NCBI RefSeq assembly: GCF_026319365.1
Contig: NZ_JAPDMS010000001.1
Location: forward strand, 1,056,456-1,120,455
Reading direction: 5' to 3'
DNA length: 64,000 bases
Origin: Methylophaga sp. OBS1
GTDB taxonomy: Bacteria; Pseudomonadota; Gammaproteobacteria; Nitrosococcales; Methylophagaceae
Part shown: positions 44,246 through 51,900 of the stretch, piece by piece
Layout of the letters: each line of letters starts with the position of its first letter
How positions within the stretch are numbered: position 1 is the first letter of the stretch
The notes under the pieces: model-generated
The model's input: the letters and a program-made list of their open reading frames with translations, nothing else
Told to the model about the DNA's origin: nothing
Databases searched by the model: none
Program-made: the position numbers and the translations under genes

Positions 44246-45010
44246 CAATCCTAAGCTCAAAACATAGCTCACTAAATGTGCGAAAGCGTGAGCGATGATC
44301 GCCGCTTCCAAGCCATACCGCCAATACAGGTAACCGAACAGCATCCCGAAGGCGGTATTAGCGCCGACGATGAACAGCACCACGTAGCCCGTCAACTCCC
44401 CAGTCTGCATTGCTACCGCTGGTAAATGGCCCGCGCCGAAAAGCAGCGCGCTCACGACGATGGCCAGCCAGACATAGCGAGGCCGGGGAATACCGCTTCG
44501 ATGTTGCAGGAACCGCCATGCCAGCCATACCAAGACTGTCATTAGCCCCCACCGTAAAAGCAGCTCCTCTGTGACCCCGCCATAGAGCACACGCGCCATT
44601 ATCGGCACTGTAAATGGCTGATCCACCTCAGCGAGGATCGATGGGAGTCCGAAACCGCCAATCGCGAATAGCCCAACTCCCCCCACGACCCCGGCGACCA
44701 GACCGGGAAGGAGCTGCGGCCGAAGGGCCGACCTGATCGAGCCCGCAGTCACCGCGGCCTCAAAAGCAGCAGCTCGAAAACCAATTTTCGGCGCCAGCAC
44801 CACGCCCAACCACACCGCGACAGCGACTAACAGCGCACTCTGCGCAATACTTGCAATTAACACCAACCATAGGGGCGCGGCAAGCGTCACGTCAGCCATA
44901 AGTTGTGGTAGCACAGTGACTGTGAGCGCGACCACGCCGAGCATGCCCGCAACCCACATGCAGAAGCCAAGTCGAAGTCGCTGGGGTTTGATGGGGTCTG
45001 CAGTTGTCAT
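44240..45010 (-). CDS. CPBP family intramembrane protease (cassette gene)
   Basis: This 256-residue protein of the CPBP (CAAX protease/bacteriocin-processing) family has about eight membrane helices. Catalytic motifs are present in order: GGVTEELLLRWGL (E148-E149 and R153), LLFGAGHLPAVAM (F-x-x-x-H) and the C-terminal AIIAHAFAHLVSY (H-x3-H). It should be an active glutamate-type membrane protease or a related immunity protein. The gene is G/C-rich, unlike its A/T-rich neighbours. The start used is ATG 45008-45010, six codons inside an ATG that overlaps the attC box. A fragment of it recurs at 43037. Confidence 0.82.
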   Translation of the reverse strand: MTTADPIKPQRLRLGFCMWVAGMLGVVALTVTVLPQLMADVTLAAPLWLVLIASIAQSALLVAVAVWLGVVLAPKIGFRAAAFEAAVTAGSIRSALRPQLLPGLVAGVVGGVGLFAIGGFGLPSILAEVDQPFTVPIMARVLYGGVTEELLLRWGLMTVLVWLAWRFLQHRSGIPRPRYVWLAIVVSALLFGAGHLPAVAMQTGELTGYVVLFIVGANTAFGMLFGYLYWRYGLEAAIIAHAFAHLVSYVLSLGLA

Positions 45011-45024
45011 CAGTGCATCCTTCG

Positions 45025-45130
45025 GCATAACGCCGCATTCACCGGCTTGTCCGGTGCAATGCTTTGTTAGGCTTGCTTTTCCTCGATTTTTTAACTTTCC
45101 ATTAAAAACTCAAGAAGAGTATTGTTAGGC
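45025..45130. repeat. attC region with two R'' boxes
   Basis: On the reverse strand GCCTAAC occurs twice, at 45124-45130 (overlapping the stop of the STM3941-like gene) and 45066-45072, and the site ends with GTTATGC at 45025-45031. The inner 48 bases form a clear hairpin (GCATT and ACCGG arms against CCGGT and AATGC). The outer part has its own A/T-rich inverted repeat, so the site may be a tandem of two. Confidence 0.7.
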
Positions 45131-45673
45131 ACCTGAACCATATTTGCTAAAGCTGTTTTCTACGAGTTCTAGTAACTTCGAATAGCTGATTTTTAGTGAA
45201 TTTGATGATATAGCAATTGGACTGCCAACCATTTTCATGTTTGCATTGTTTAAGGCACGCTTCATTGCGCCGCCCCGATCTACATATTTTTTGGGATCTT
45301 GGACATGGATTATTAGCATTTTTTGTCTTTGGATCTGATATTCGCTAAAACCCGATATTTCCGCCCATGGGATAAGCCCGGCAGCTACACCGCTTGAATT
45401 ATCCGTGATGCCCTTATGATTGAAGATTAGCCCCGGCTTTGAATCGAAGAGTTTAGTGATGCCATAAGCGGCACATAGACCGAAAAACGCCATGCAGATG
45501 TAGCCAACTGCATGGGCTATTTGAGGGTTGCTGTATTTGCGTGAAGATTCGATTTGTTCGGAATCTAATGTGGTGAGCCAAAGACCTCCAACCACAAATG
45601 CCAGTGACCCAGCAATCATCAGAATGATTTTAAATTTGCTGAGCGCTATTACTATTTCGTCTTCGTTTTGCAA
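45125..45673 (-). CDS. STM3941-like membrane protein (cassette gene)
   Basis: This 182-residue protein probably starts with TTG at 45671-45673, six bases after AAGGAG; earlier in-frame codons lie in the attC. It has an N-terminal helix pair (IILMIAGSLAFVVGGLWL and AVGYICMAFFGLCAAYGI) and a soluble PH-like part (LIFNHKGITDNSSGVAAG, IPWAEISGFSEYQIQRQKML, IISV-type strands). The layout matches proteins annotated as the STM3941 family, often seen in integrons. Function unknown. Confidence 0.65.
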   Translation of the reverse strand: MQNEDEIVIALSKFKIILMIAGSLAFVVGGLWLTTLDSEQIESSRKYSNPQIAHAVGYICMAFFGLCAAYGITKLFDSKPGLIFNHKGITDNSSGVAAGLIPWAEISGFSEYQIQRQKMLIIHVQDPKKYVDRGGAMKRALNNANMKMVGSPIAISSNSLKISYSKLLELVENSFSKYGSGA

Positions 45674-45688
45674 CGTACTCTCCTTGGT

Positions 45689-45744
45689 GCCTAATGCTTC
45701 ATTCAACCGACGCGTTAACGGTCGGCTGGAAGGACATGTTAAAA
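45689..45744. repeat. attC site of the first lipoprotein cassette
   Basis: On the reverse strand, TTTTAAC (45738-45744) lies 3 bases after the lipoprotein stop and the site ends with ATTAGGC (45689-45695), again a G-to-A variant of the R' core. AACCGAC and GTCGG arms pair around CGCGTTAACG. Length 56 bases. Confidence 0.65.
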
Positions 45745-45747
45745 AAC

Positions 45748-46371
45748 TCAAAAGCAGTCTTCATTCGAGTAAACATCTATCAGAGTTTGATTTGAGCTAT
45801 TATTCACTTTCTCCTTGCGGGTGTTGAATACATCGAAACACACGTGACGTTCCTGATCAGCCAATATCTTTGGTGCTGAGCATCCAACAAAGGTTTTAGA
45901 TTCTCTGACAGAATTTCCAGTTAAGGTCTCAGCAATACAGACTTTATGTTTGTTAGGGTCATTTTCTTCAGGGATTAATAGTGGACCATAGGTATAGCCC
46001 CTTCTAGAAGTAAAATTGACCTTATAAATGACGTCAACCTTCTTTTCTCGTAACCAGACCGGAAACCATAAGTTCTCATGCTCAAGAATACTGAGCACAA
46101 CCGTGTGATCACCATCAATCAAGCCTAAAGCAAATGGGCAGCGTATATCTTTTCCATCATCTCCCTTGCAGCTTAGACCACGAATGTCTTGATTGTCGAC
46201 GGACTTTGTATAGACAGTAGTGTTCGAAAAAAAATGACCTGCTAGCACTCTAACTAATAACGCGACTTCCTGATTTGTTTTTTTGGGACCTGAGTATGTC
46301 GGAGCATGATCTGGAAAAGTAGTACAAGCCGATAACAAAAGTATTGTCAGGAGGAAGTAAATGAATTTCAT
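45748..46371 (-). CDS. Hypothetical lipoprotein, first gene of the array
   Basis: This 207-residue protein starts MKFIYFLLTILLLSAC, a lipoprotein signal with lipobox LSAC. The mature part has several cysteines (SCKGDDGKDIRC, VCIAETL, VGCSAP, HVCFDVF, EDCF) that could form disulfides in the periplasm. It is A/T-rich. It is the cassette next to the former attI position: GTTAGAA lies 8 bases before its ATG. Family not recognised. Confidence 0.65.
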   Translation of the reverse strand: MKFIYFLLTILLLSACTTFPDHAPTYSGPKKTNQEVALLVRVLAGHFFSNTTVYTKSVDNQDIRGLSCKGDDGKDIRCPFALGLIDGDHTVVLSILEHENLWFPVWLREKKVDVIYKVNFTSRRGYTYGPLLIPEENDPNKHKVCIAETLTGNSVRESKTFVGCSAPKILADQERHVCFDVFNTRKEKVNNSSNQTLIDVYSNEDCF

Positions 46372-46503
46372 TATGTGTTTCTAACAGCCTGTTAATAAGG
46401 CCGTTGGCCTCATAATAAATATTATCGGGCGGCCTTTTAATTTTCTGGCAAGAAATGCCTGGTGCTCGATAAGTCTATGTAAACATGGTAGAAATGGAAA
46501 AAA

Positions 46504-46528
46504 GATTCTTTTCAAGGAGAAAAGAATC
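46504..46528 (-). terminator. Perfect 10-bp inverted repeat with T-tract on the reverse strand
   Basis: GATTCTTTTC and GAAAAGAATC flank the loop AAGGA. On the reverse strand the stem is followed by six T residues, so it resembles a terminator for transcripts entering the array from the right. It lies between the integrase remnant and the first cassette, in the former attI region. Confidence 0.5.
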
Positions 46529-46591
46529 GGGCCGACTATACGGATTATTGTCGGGTTAGTTATGTGGTTATTCAGGGATGAGGTCGCTTCC

Positions 46592-46675
46592 ATGCAAAAC
46601 AAATCTCCATTTCTCAACGCCATTCAACAATTTATGATGGTCAGGCGAGATAGCCTTGGTCTTTCCATGTTGTAG
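46592..46675 (+). pseudogene. intI: IntI-like integron integrase, N-terminal remnant
   Basis: A forward frame from the ATG at 46592 encodes 27 residues with NKSPFLNAIQQFMMVRRDS and then a divergent tail and TAG. The N-terminus of chromosomal IntI integrases has the same pattern: S-x-F-L-x-S/A-I/V-x-x-F-M-x-x-R-x-Y-S/A. Orientation (away from the array) and distance (about 206 bases from the first cassette junction) are those of an integron integrase. Nothing resembling the rest of the gene follows, so the integrase was deleted. The match is short and therefore not certain. Confidence 0.6.
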
Positions 46676-46716
46676 CCTAATATTTCACAGGCTTGGGCTT
46701 GTGGCAAGCGATCGGT

Positions 46717-46749
46717 GGATTGCTGCGTCGTCACCTCCTCGCAATGACC
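46717..46749. repeat. Palindromic extragenic repeat copy
   Basis: GGATTGCTGCGTCGTCACC followed by TCCTCGCAATGACC resembles a short palindromic element found scattered in many bacterial genomes (reverse form CATTGCGAGGAG ... AGCAATCC). Only one copy is in the window. It sits right beside the integrase remnant. Confidence 0.5.
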
Positions 46750-46863
46750 AACGTTTTATTAAGCTTTCGCTATGGTCGGCTTTGTCGTTTACGCTTCAAG
46801 CATGAAGGAGTCTGACGGTTTGCTTAAGCGCAGCCTTCTGATTTCATTGCGCATTTCCTTTCA

Positions 46864-48045
46864 TCATAATCTACCTAATGCTTTACCTATTCTCTCTGCC
46901 GCCTCAAGCAGTCGCTCTTCACTGGTGGTATAGGCAAAGCGACAATGTTTTTCTGCTTCGAAATTGCCGAAATCAAGGCCCGGTGTAATGGCCACGCCTG
47001 CTTCTTTGAGCAGGTAGCGTGACAGAGCCATGCTGTCTGGGACTTTTTCGTTTAATAACGTTGAACAGTTAGCATAGAGGTAGAACGCGCCCTGGGGCTT
47101 GACGGGTATATCAAAACCGATTTCCCTCAAAGCGGGTAGCAAGGCATCACGGCGCTGCTGCAGGATTTGACGGCGTTGCTCAAGGATAGCCAGAGTCTCA
47201 CCTTCAAAGGCTGACAGTGCCGCATATTGCGACATGGTAGGGGCAGCGAGATAAAGGTTTTGTGCCAGGCGACCCATGACTTCGGTGTAGCCATCGGGCA
47301 CGACCAGCCAACCTAATCGCCAGCCGGTCATGCCGAAGAATTTAGAGAAGCTGTTTATCACAAACGCTTCATCATCGACTTGCAGGGCGCTGGGTGCGTG
47401 GAAGCCATCGTAGGTCAGGCCGTGATAGATTTCGTCAACGATGAGAGTGCCCTGCTCTTTTTTTACCGCCGCTGACAAGGCTGCCAGTTCAGATTTGGTC
47501 AATACGGTGCCAGTTGGGTTGGATGGTGAAGCCACCAGGGCAAGACGGGTGTTTGCATCCCAATGTTCTTCAACATGCTGTGCTGTGAGTTGGTAATGGC
47601 TCTTTGCCGTGACCGGAACGGCATTGACTTCTCCCTCCACAAACCGGGCGAAATGGCGATTACAGGGATAGCCCGGGTCGGCCAGCATGACTTTGTGGTC
47701 TTTATCAAGCAAAGCCCCCATGACCAGCAGCAAAGCGCCGGAAGCACCGGGTGTAACGATAATCCGATCCGCTGAGACCTTTACGCTATAGTGGGTTTGA
47801 TACCAGTCCGCAATGGCTTGTCTGAGCTCGGGCAAGCCCAGTGCCGGTGTGTAATGGGTCCGGGCATCTTCGAGCGCCTTGATGCCAGCTTCAATAATCG
47901 GCTTTGGTGTCTCAAAGTCAGGCTCTCCGACTTCCATATGAATGATGTCATGGCCGCGCGCCTGCATGGCTTTGGCCTGGGCCAGAATATCCATCACATG
48001 AAATGGTGAAATGGCCTGTGCCCGTTTGCTGATTGGCCTGCTCAT
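46864..48045 (-). CDS. Class I/II PLP-dependent aminotransferase
   Basis: This 393-residue enzyme belongs to the aspartate-aminotransferase fold type I. It has MEVGEPDFETPKPI and HYTPALGLPELRQAIADWY at the start, VTPGASGALLLVMGALL for PLP phosphate contact, SPSNPTGTVL, VDEIYHGLTYDG and the PLP Lys235 in NSFSKFFGMTGWRLGW. A C-terminal FAYTTSEERLLEAAERI segment is normal. The donor/acceptor pair is not certain; relatives are aspartate, alanine-valine or aromatic transaminases. It is a lone reverse gene next to the integron relic. Confidence 0.9.
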   Translation of the reverse strand: MSRPISKRAQAISPFHVMDILAQAKAMQARGHDIIHMEVGEPDFETPKPIIEAGIKALEDARTHYTPALGLPELRQAIADWYQTHYSVKVSADRIIVTPGASGALLLVMGALLDKDHKVMLADPGYPCNRHFARFVEGEVNAVPVTAKSHYQLTAQHVEEHWDANTRLALVASPSNPTGTVLTKSELAALSAAVKKEQGTLIVDEIYHGLTYDGFHAPSALQVDDEAFVINSFSKFFGMTGWRLGWLVVPDGYTEVMGRLAQNLYLAAPTMSQYAALSAFEGETLAILEQRRQILQQRRDALLPALREIGFDIPVKPQGAFYLYANCSTLLNEKVPDSMALSRYLLKEAGVAITPGLDFGNFEAEKHCRFAYTTSEERLLEAAERIGKALGRL

Positions 48046-48195
48046 GAATCTCCCTTGAAAATTAGACGCTTACTCGAACGATTACCGGCAAGGATAAGAG
48101 TAATGCTGCACGCTGGCAAAACAATCCTGAATCAGGCTTGATCTCAGGCTTTTTATCTGGCGTATGATGGGAACATTGAAAGTCATAAAGCGACG

Positions 48196-48215
48196 TTGTG
48201 ACCACGTTGTCACAA
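48196..48215. promoter_or_regulatory. Perfect 7-6-7 palindrome
   Basis: TTGTGAC-CACGTT-GTCACAA is a perfect inverted repeat. It resembles a CRP box, but the half-sites TGTGA and TCACA are 8 bases apart instead of 6, so another dimeric regulator is more likely. It is about 150 bases upstream of the aminotransferase. Confidence 0.4.
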
Positions 48216-48404
48216 ACAAAAACCAGCATTTTTGTACGCTAAAATGGACTTGGCACTGGGTTATTATGATGCGCGATTGATTGCGCCGGCGCACATGAGC
48301 ACTGTCAATCCGCGAAGTGTTGAGTGTTTATCAAAAACAGCCGCTTTTTATTAGTTTATTCGTGATTTTTGACTGTTGAATTGGGCTAAAATGGAATTTT
48401 AGTT

Positions 48405-48433
48405 TTGCACATGCGAGGGCGTTCTGGTATAGA
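48405..48433 (+). promoter_or_regulatory. Sigma-70 promoter of dksA
   Basis: TTGCAC (48405-48410) and TATAGA (48428-48433) with a 17-base spacer. The start of transcription would lie about 28 bases before the dksA ATG. Confidence 0.65.
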
Positions 48434-48467
48434 TTCGCCCTTGGTTTTATAAGTATGAGGTTTCAAC

Positions 48468-48890
48468 ATGGAAAACACTCAAGCCGACGCTAAGTTCACT
48501 CCTTACCAGGAGCAGCCAGGCGAAGAATACATGAACGACGCTCAGGTTGAGCATTTCCGTCACATTCTGCTGTCATGGCGTGCTCAGTTGCGTGAAGAAG
48601 TTGACCGTACTGTTCACCACATGCAGGACGAAGCAGCGAACTTCCCTGACCCCAACGATCGTGCCACTCAGGAAGAAGAGTTCACGCTGGAGCTGCGAAC
48701 CCGTGACCGTGAACGCAAACTGATTAAAAAAATCGACGAGTCGCTGGTCGACCTGGAAAAAGGTGATTACGGCTTCTGTGAATCCTGTGGTACCGAAATC
48801 GGGATTCGTCGTCTGGAAGCTCGTCCTACAGCAACACTGTGCATCGACTGTAAAACGCTGGACGAAATCAGAGAGAAAAACCGCGTTTGA
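48468..48890 (+). CDS. dksA: RNA polymerase-binding transcription factor DksA
   Basis: This 140-residue protein binds the RNA-polymerase secondary channel and, with ppGpp, shifts transcription in the stringent response. The coiled-coil tip has the two essential aspartates, Asp61 and Asp64, in [14 protein letters not shown]. The C4 zinc finger is Cys104, Cys107, Cys125 and Cys128 in [10 protein letters not shown] and LCIDCKTL. Length and all key residues are normal. GAGG stands seven bases before the ATG. A strong terminator follows. Confidence 0.97.
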   Translation: MENTQADAKFTPYQEQPGEEYMNDAQVEHFRHILLSWRAQLREEVDRTVHHMQDEAANFPDPNDRATQEEEFTLELRTRDRERKLIKKIDESLVDLEKGDYGFCESCGTEIGIRRLEARPTATLCIDCKTLDEIREKNRV

Positions 48891-48943
48891 TGCCTGGCGG
48901 GCTCAAGCTGCTTGCAGCCTGCTTTAAACCTCATACGCTAGAC

Positions 48944-48971
48944 AAAAGCCCTGCAATGCAGGGCTTTTTTT
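48944..48971 (+). terminator. Rho-independent terminator of dksA
   Basis: GCCCTGC-AAT-GCAGGGC with four A residues before it and seven T residues after it. It also serves the convergent tamB gene if read in reverse (A/T-tract on both sides). Confidence 0.9.
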
Positions 48972-48978
48972 ATTTGTG

Positions 48979-51900
48979 TCAGTCTTCAGGTCCACCACGC
49001 TCAAAGGTATAGAGCAAATCCACCCCACTCTCGGTGCCGGATTCCGCTTTCAGGGACCATATTTGACTGAGCTGATAGCGCAACTCAACGGTGCTGACGG
49101 ATTCGAACACACCAATGCCATAACTTAAATAGAGTTTTGGCGATAGATATTTACCCACCTGCACCGCGGCATTCTCGGCGCTATCACCTTCAATCGAAAA
49201 CTCATCAAGTCCAAAGGTGCTGGCAATTTCGTCGCCAATCATCGCGCCATTCTGCAAGCCCATACCGGTCGCTGCTGAGGCTAATAAAGCGGCGTCGGTG
49301 GCACTGGCCTGATTCAACGGTTTACCCAGCAGCAGGTAGGACAATATGTCGTCCTGGCTCATGCTCGGATCAGAAAACAAATCCGCCTGTGGTGAAGCAG
49401 CTGTGCCCTGTATTCGCAGCCCGGCCTGGTAATCTTTGCCTTTACGCACCGCTTTGATATCCAGTTCGGGGTTGTCAATGGGACCGCCGGCAAAACGGAT
49501 ACTACCATCATCAACATGCAAGGTCTGCCCATAAGCGATGTAGCTGCCGTCTTTGACCATAATCTCGCCATTCGCCAGCAAGATATCGCTGGTTTTACCG
49601 AAGACTCTCAATGAGCCTGTCAGACGACCCTGAAAGCCCATCGCCTTAAGTTTCACTTTATCTCCCAGGCTGACCGTGATATCGATTTCCGTCACCGCCG
49701 CAGACTCATCGATCTTTTCTTCATCACTGACAACCACCACATCGCGGCTGGGGCTGACGGTCGAGTTAAACTGGGTCGGCTCAATCTGGGCGCGTGGAAT
49801 ATGCACTTTGCCGGTTACCAGGGTCTTTTGCGGCGTCACAGACACCGTTAACTCCGGTTCGGCAATCACCAAGGCCTCAGGCGTATTCATGGCCTCGAAT
49901 TCCCGTCCCTGGATGTTGGTCGTCAATTCCCAGCTGGAGTCTGTCAGTCTGAAGACGCCATCCCCCATCAGACTGCCACCGCCTGAACGCGCCTGGAAAT
50001 CAAAGTTGACCGTATCGGTATTGCCTTTAACACTCGCCTGAATTTGTTCCAGCACGATCCCGGCATCGACGATAGCGACTTCACCCTGCTGCAGGCAGGC
50101 TTGGCCCTGAATTGCAGGCTGGGCCAGTGTGCCACTGATATCGAGATTGATATCAAGCTGACCCTTTAGGTCACCAAAGGCCGGGTGTGATAACTCCAAT
50201 TGCGACAAATCACGCACTGCGGTGGTGATATTACCGTCCAGTGCTGCTTGTTCAGGATGGTTGATCAGCGTCGACAAGCCCGCAGTCTCTAATTCGGCAT
50301 GCACTGCCGAAACGCCATCCAACTGAGGCTCGAGATGGAAACTGGCTGTACTCTTATCGGCATCGATTTGATAGCGCAGACTGACATTGTTCAATGGCAC
50401 CGGCTTTTGCTGATTCAGTGCGGTCTGGTTCATTTGCAGACTGGCATCGTCCAGATTGATTTCACCCTCACCGATGATCACCGATTGTTCATCTGATGCC
50501 AGAGAAAACTGCCCACGCAAGCGGCCCTGAAGCTGTTCGATTTCGACCACAAAGGCTTCAAACAGGCTGAGCGGGAGATCAGCGAAGTGACCAGCAGCCT
50601 GCCACTGCTGGTCCTGATGCCTGGCCTCAAGGCAGAACTCGCCAGTGGACGATGACCAGCAGTGTAATGGCACAGTCTGCTTTTGTGCTGAGAGCGTCAT
50701 CAGCCCTTTTTCGCTCAACTGCCATTGTCCTGCCTTATCATTGCTGAAACTCAATTGCTGTAACTGGCCCTGCCAGACCTGTTCGGTATCCAGCCCGCCA
50801 CTGGCTTGCATTGACAGGTCAAGTGGTTGGGAAACAAGTGTGAGCTCGATATCATGCTGCTGTTGTTTGCCCTCGATGTTCAGATTGAGACTTTCAGCTG
50901 TCAATTGCGGCAGCCTGAGATTCTGCAATGCAATATCTGCATTCAAGTCCGCGTTCTCTGCCAGAGTCATTGTGGCCGTGCCATTCACCTCTCCTGCCTG
51001 AACCTCACCATAAGCGATCGCTTTGCCGTTTAACCGAAGCTCGGCGGCGGGCATTTCCAGCGTGCCGGAGACAGTACCGTCTGCATCAAGGCGGCCCGAC
51101 ACCCCAGGATAAAAATCTTGCAAATCAGTAGATTGCAGCGACCATGTAAAGTCGAGACTCTCCTGCTGAAGCTGACCGCTGGCAGCCAGGCTAGATTGTC
51201 CGGACTTCAGTCTCAAATCGCTGACATTAATGCGCTGTTCGCTATAACTGACAGCGCCGTTCAGCTTGAGTGGTCGGTCACGTAACTCACCATCAATGGC
51301 AATATCCTGCGCATCAACCTGAATGCCTGTGTCGGGTGCGGAGACCCTGATTGCCGCATCTCCACTCAAACTACCCGGCCAGTCAGCCGCTAACAGGCCA
51401 GGATTGAGTTCATTTAATGCCAGTTGACCGTCGACCCGAGTATCCCCCTGCCACAACAACGGGCCCTGATAGCGCATCGAGCCTTCTGCCAGTTGAATCA
51501 TCAGTTCAGCAGCATCAAAGCCACGACTGGTCTCCCCACTGCCGTTGGCCTGAATACTGGCTTTGATATCGTCGATGAGCAGATCGGCTTTTGTTGATAG
51601 CTGCAAAGTTTCGGGGTTGCCATCCAGTTGAATCTGACCCTGTTCCAGTTTGATAACGCGTTGAGCCAGATTTTCCGGTAACACGATATTCTGCCAGTCG
51701 GCATCAAGCTGATACTGCATCGGCGAGGCCTGCCAGTTGACCATGCCGGTCGCATCAAGGCGACCTTGAAAGCCTTCAACTTGCATTGACTCGATTTGCA
51801 ACTGACTCAGACTACCTGTCGAATCAGCTGACACATGCAGGGGTTGCTGTTCCCAGTTCAAAGTCGATTTGAGCTGTGCCTGATAATTTTCCATTGTGCC

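Larger units (their letters stand above)
40500..46675 (-). mobile_element. Relic integron: cassette array with decayed integrase (CALIN-like)
   Basis: Nine intact genes, all on the reverse strand, are separated by short noncoding spacers, several of which carry integron attC features: R''-type GCCTAAC, GCATAAC or ACATAAC boxes and R'-type GTTAGGC or GTTATGC boxes flanking imperfect hairpins. The genes are unrelated, vary in base composition, and match known cassette cargo (OXA beta-lactamase, GFA, CPBP, lipoproteins). At the upstream end is a forward fragment resembling the start of an IntI integrase. The left limit is uncertain: no attC is clear beyond the beta-lactamase gene. Confidence 0.75.
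46372..46863. other. Former integron platform: attI region, integrase remnant, repeat
   Basis: About 490 bases without an intact gene. They hold a probable attI/cassette junction (GTTAGAA on the reverse strand at 46379-46385), a perfect hairpin at 46504-46528, the IntI-like remnant at 46592-46675 and a palindromic extragenic repeat at 46717-46749. The last 100 bases before the aminotransferase gene show nothing further. Confidence 0.6.
48046..48467. other. Intergenic region between aminotransferase and dksA
   Basis: About 420 bases holding the promoters of both genes: the dksA promoter at 48405-48433 and a perfect palindrome at 48196-48215. A 36-codon frame from ATG 48244 has no ribosome site and is not accepted. 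Confidence 0.6.

Noticed and set aside
46381..46623. 80-codon reverse frame at the array's upstream end
   Set aside because: It is antisense to the IntI-like fragment and the attI region and has no ribosome site.
48244..48354. 36-codon forward frame upstream of dksA
   Set aside because: No ribosome site and it precedes the clear dksA promoter; possible leader but unsupported.
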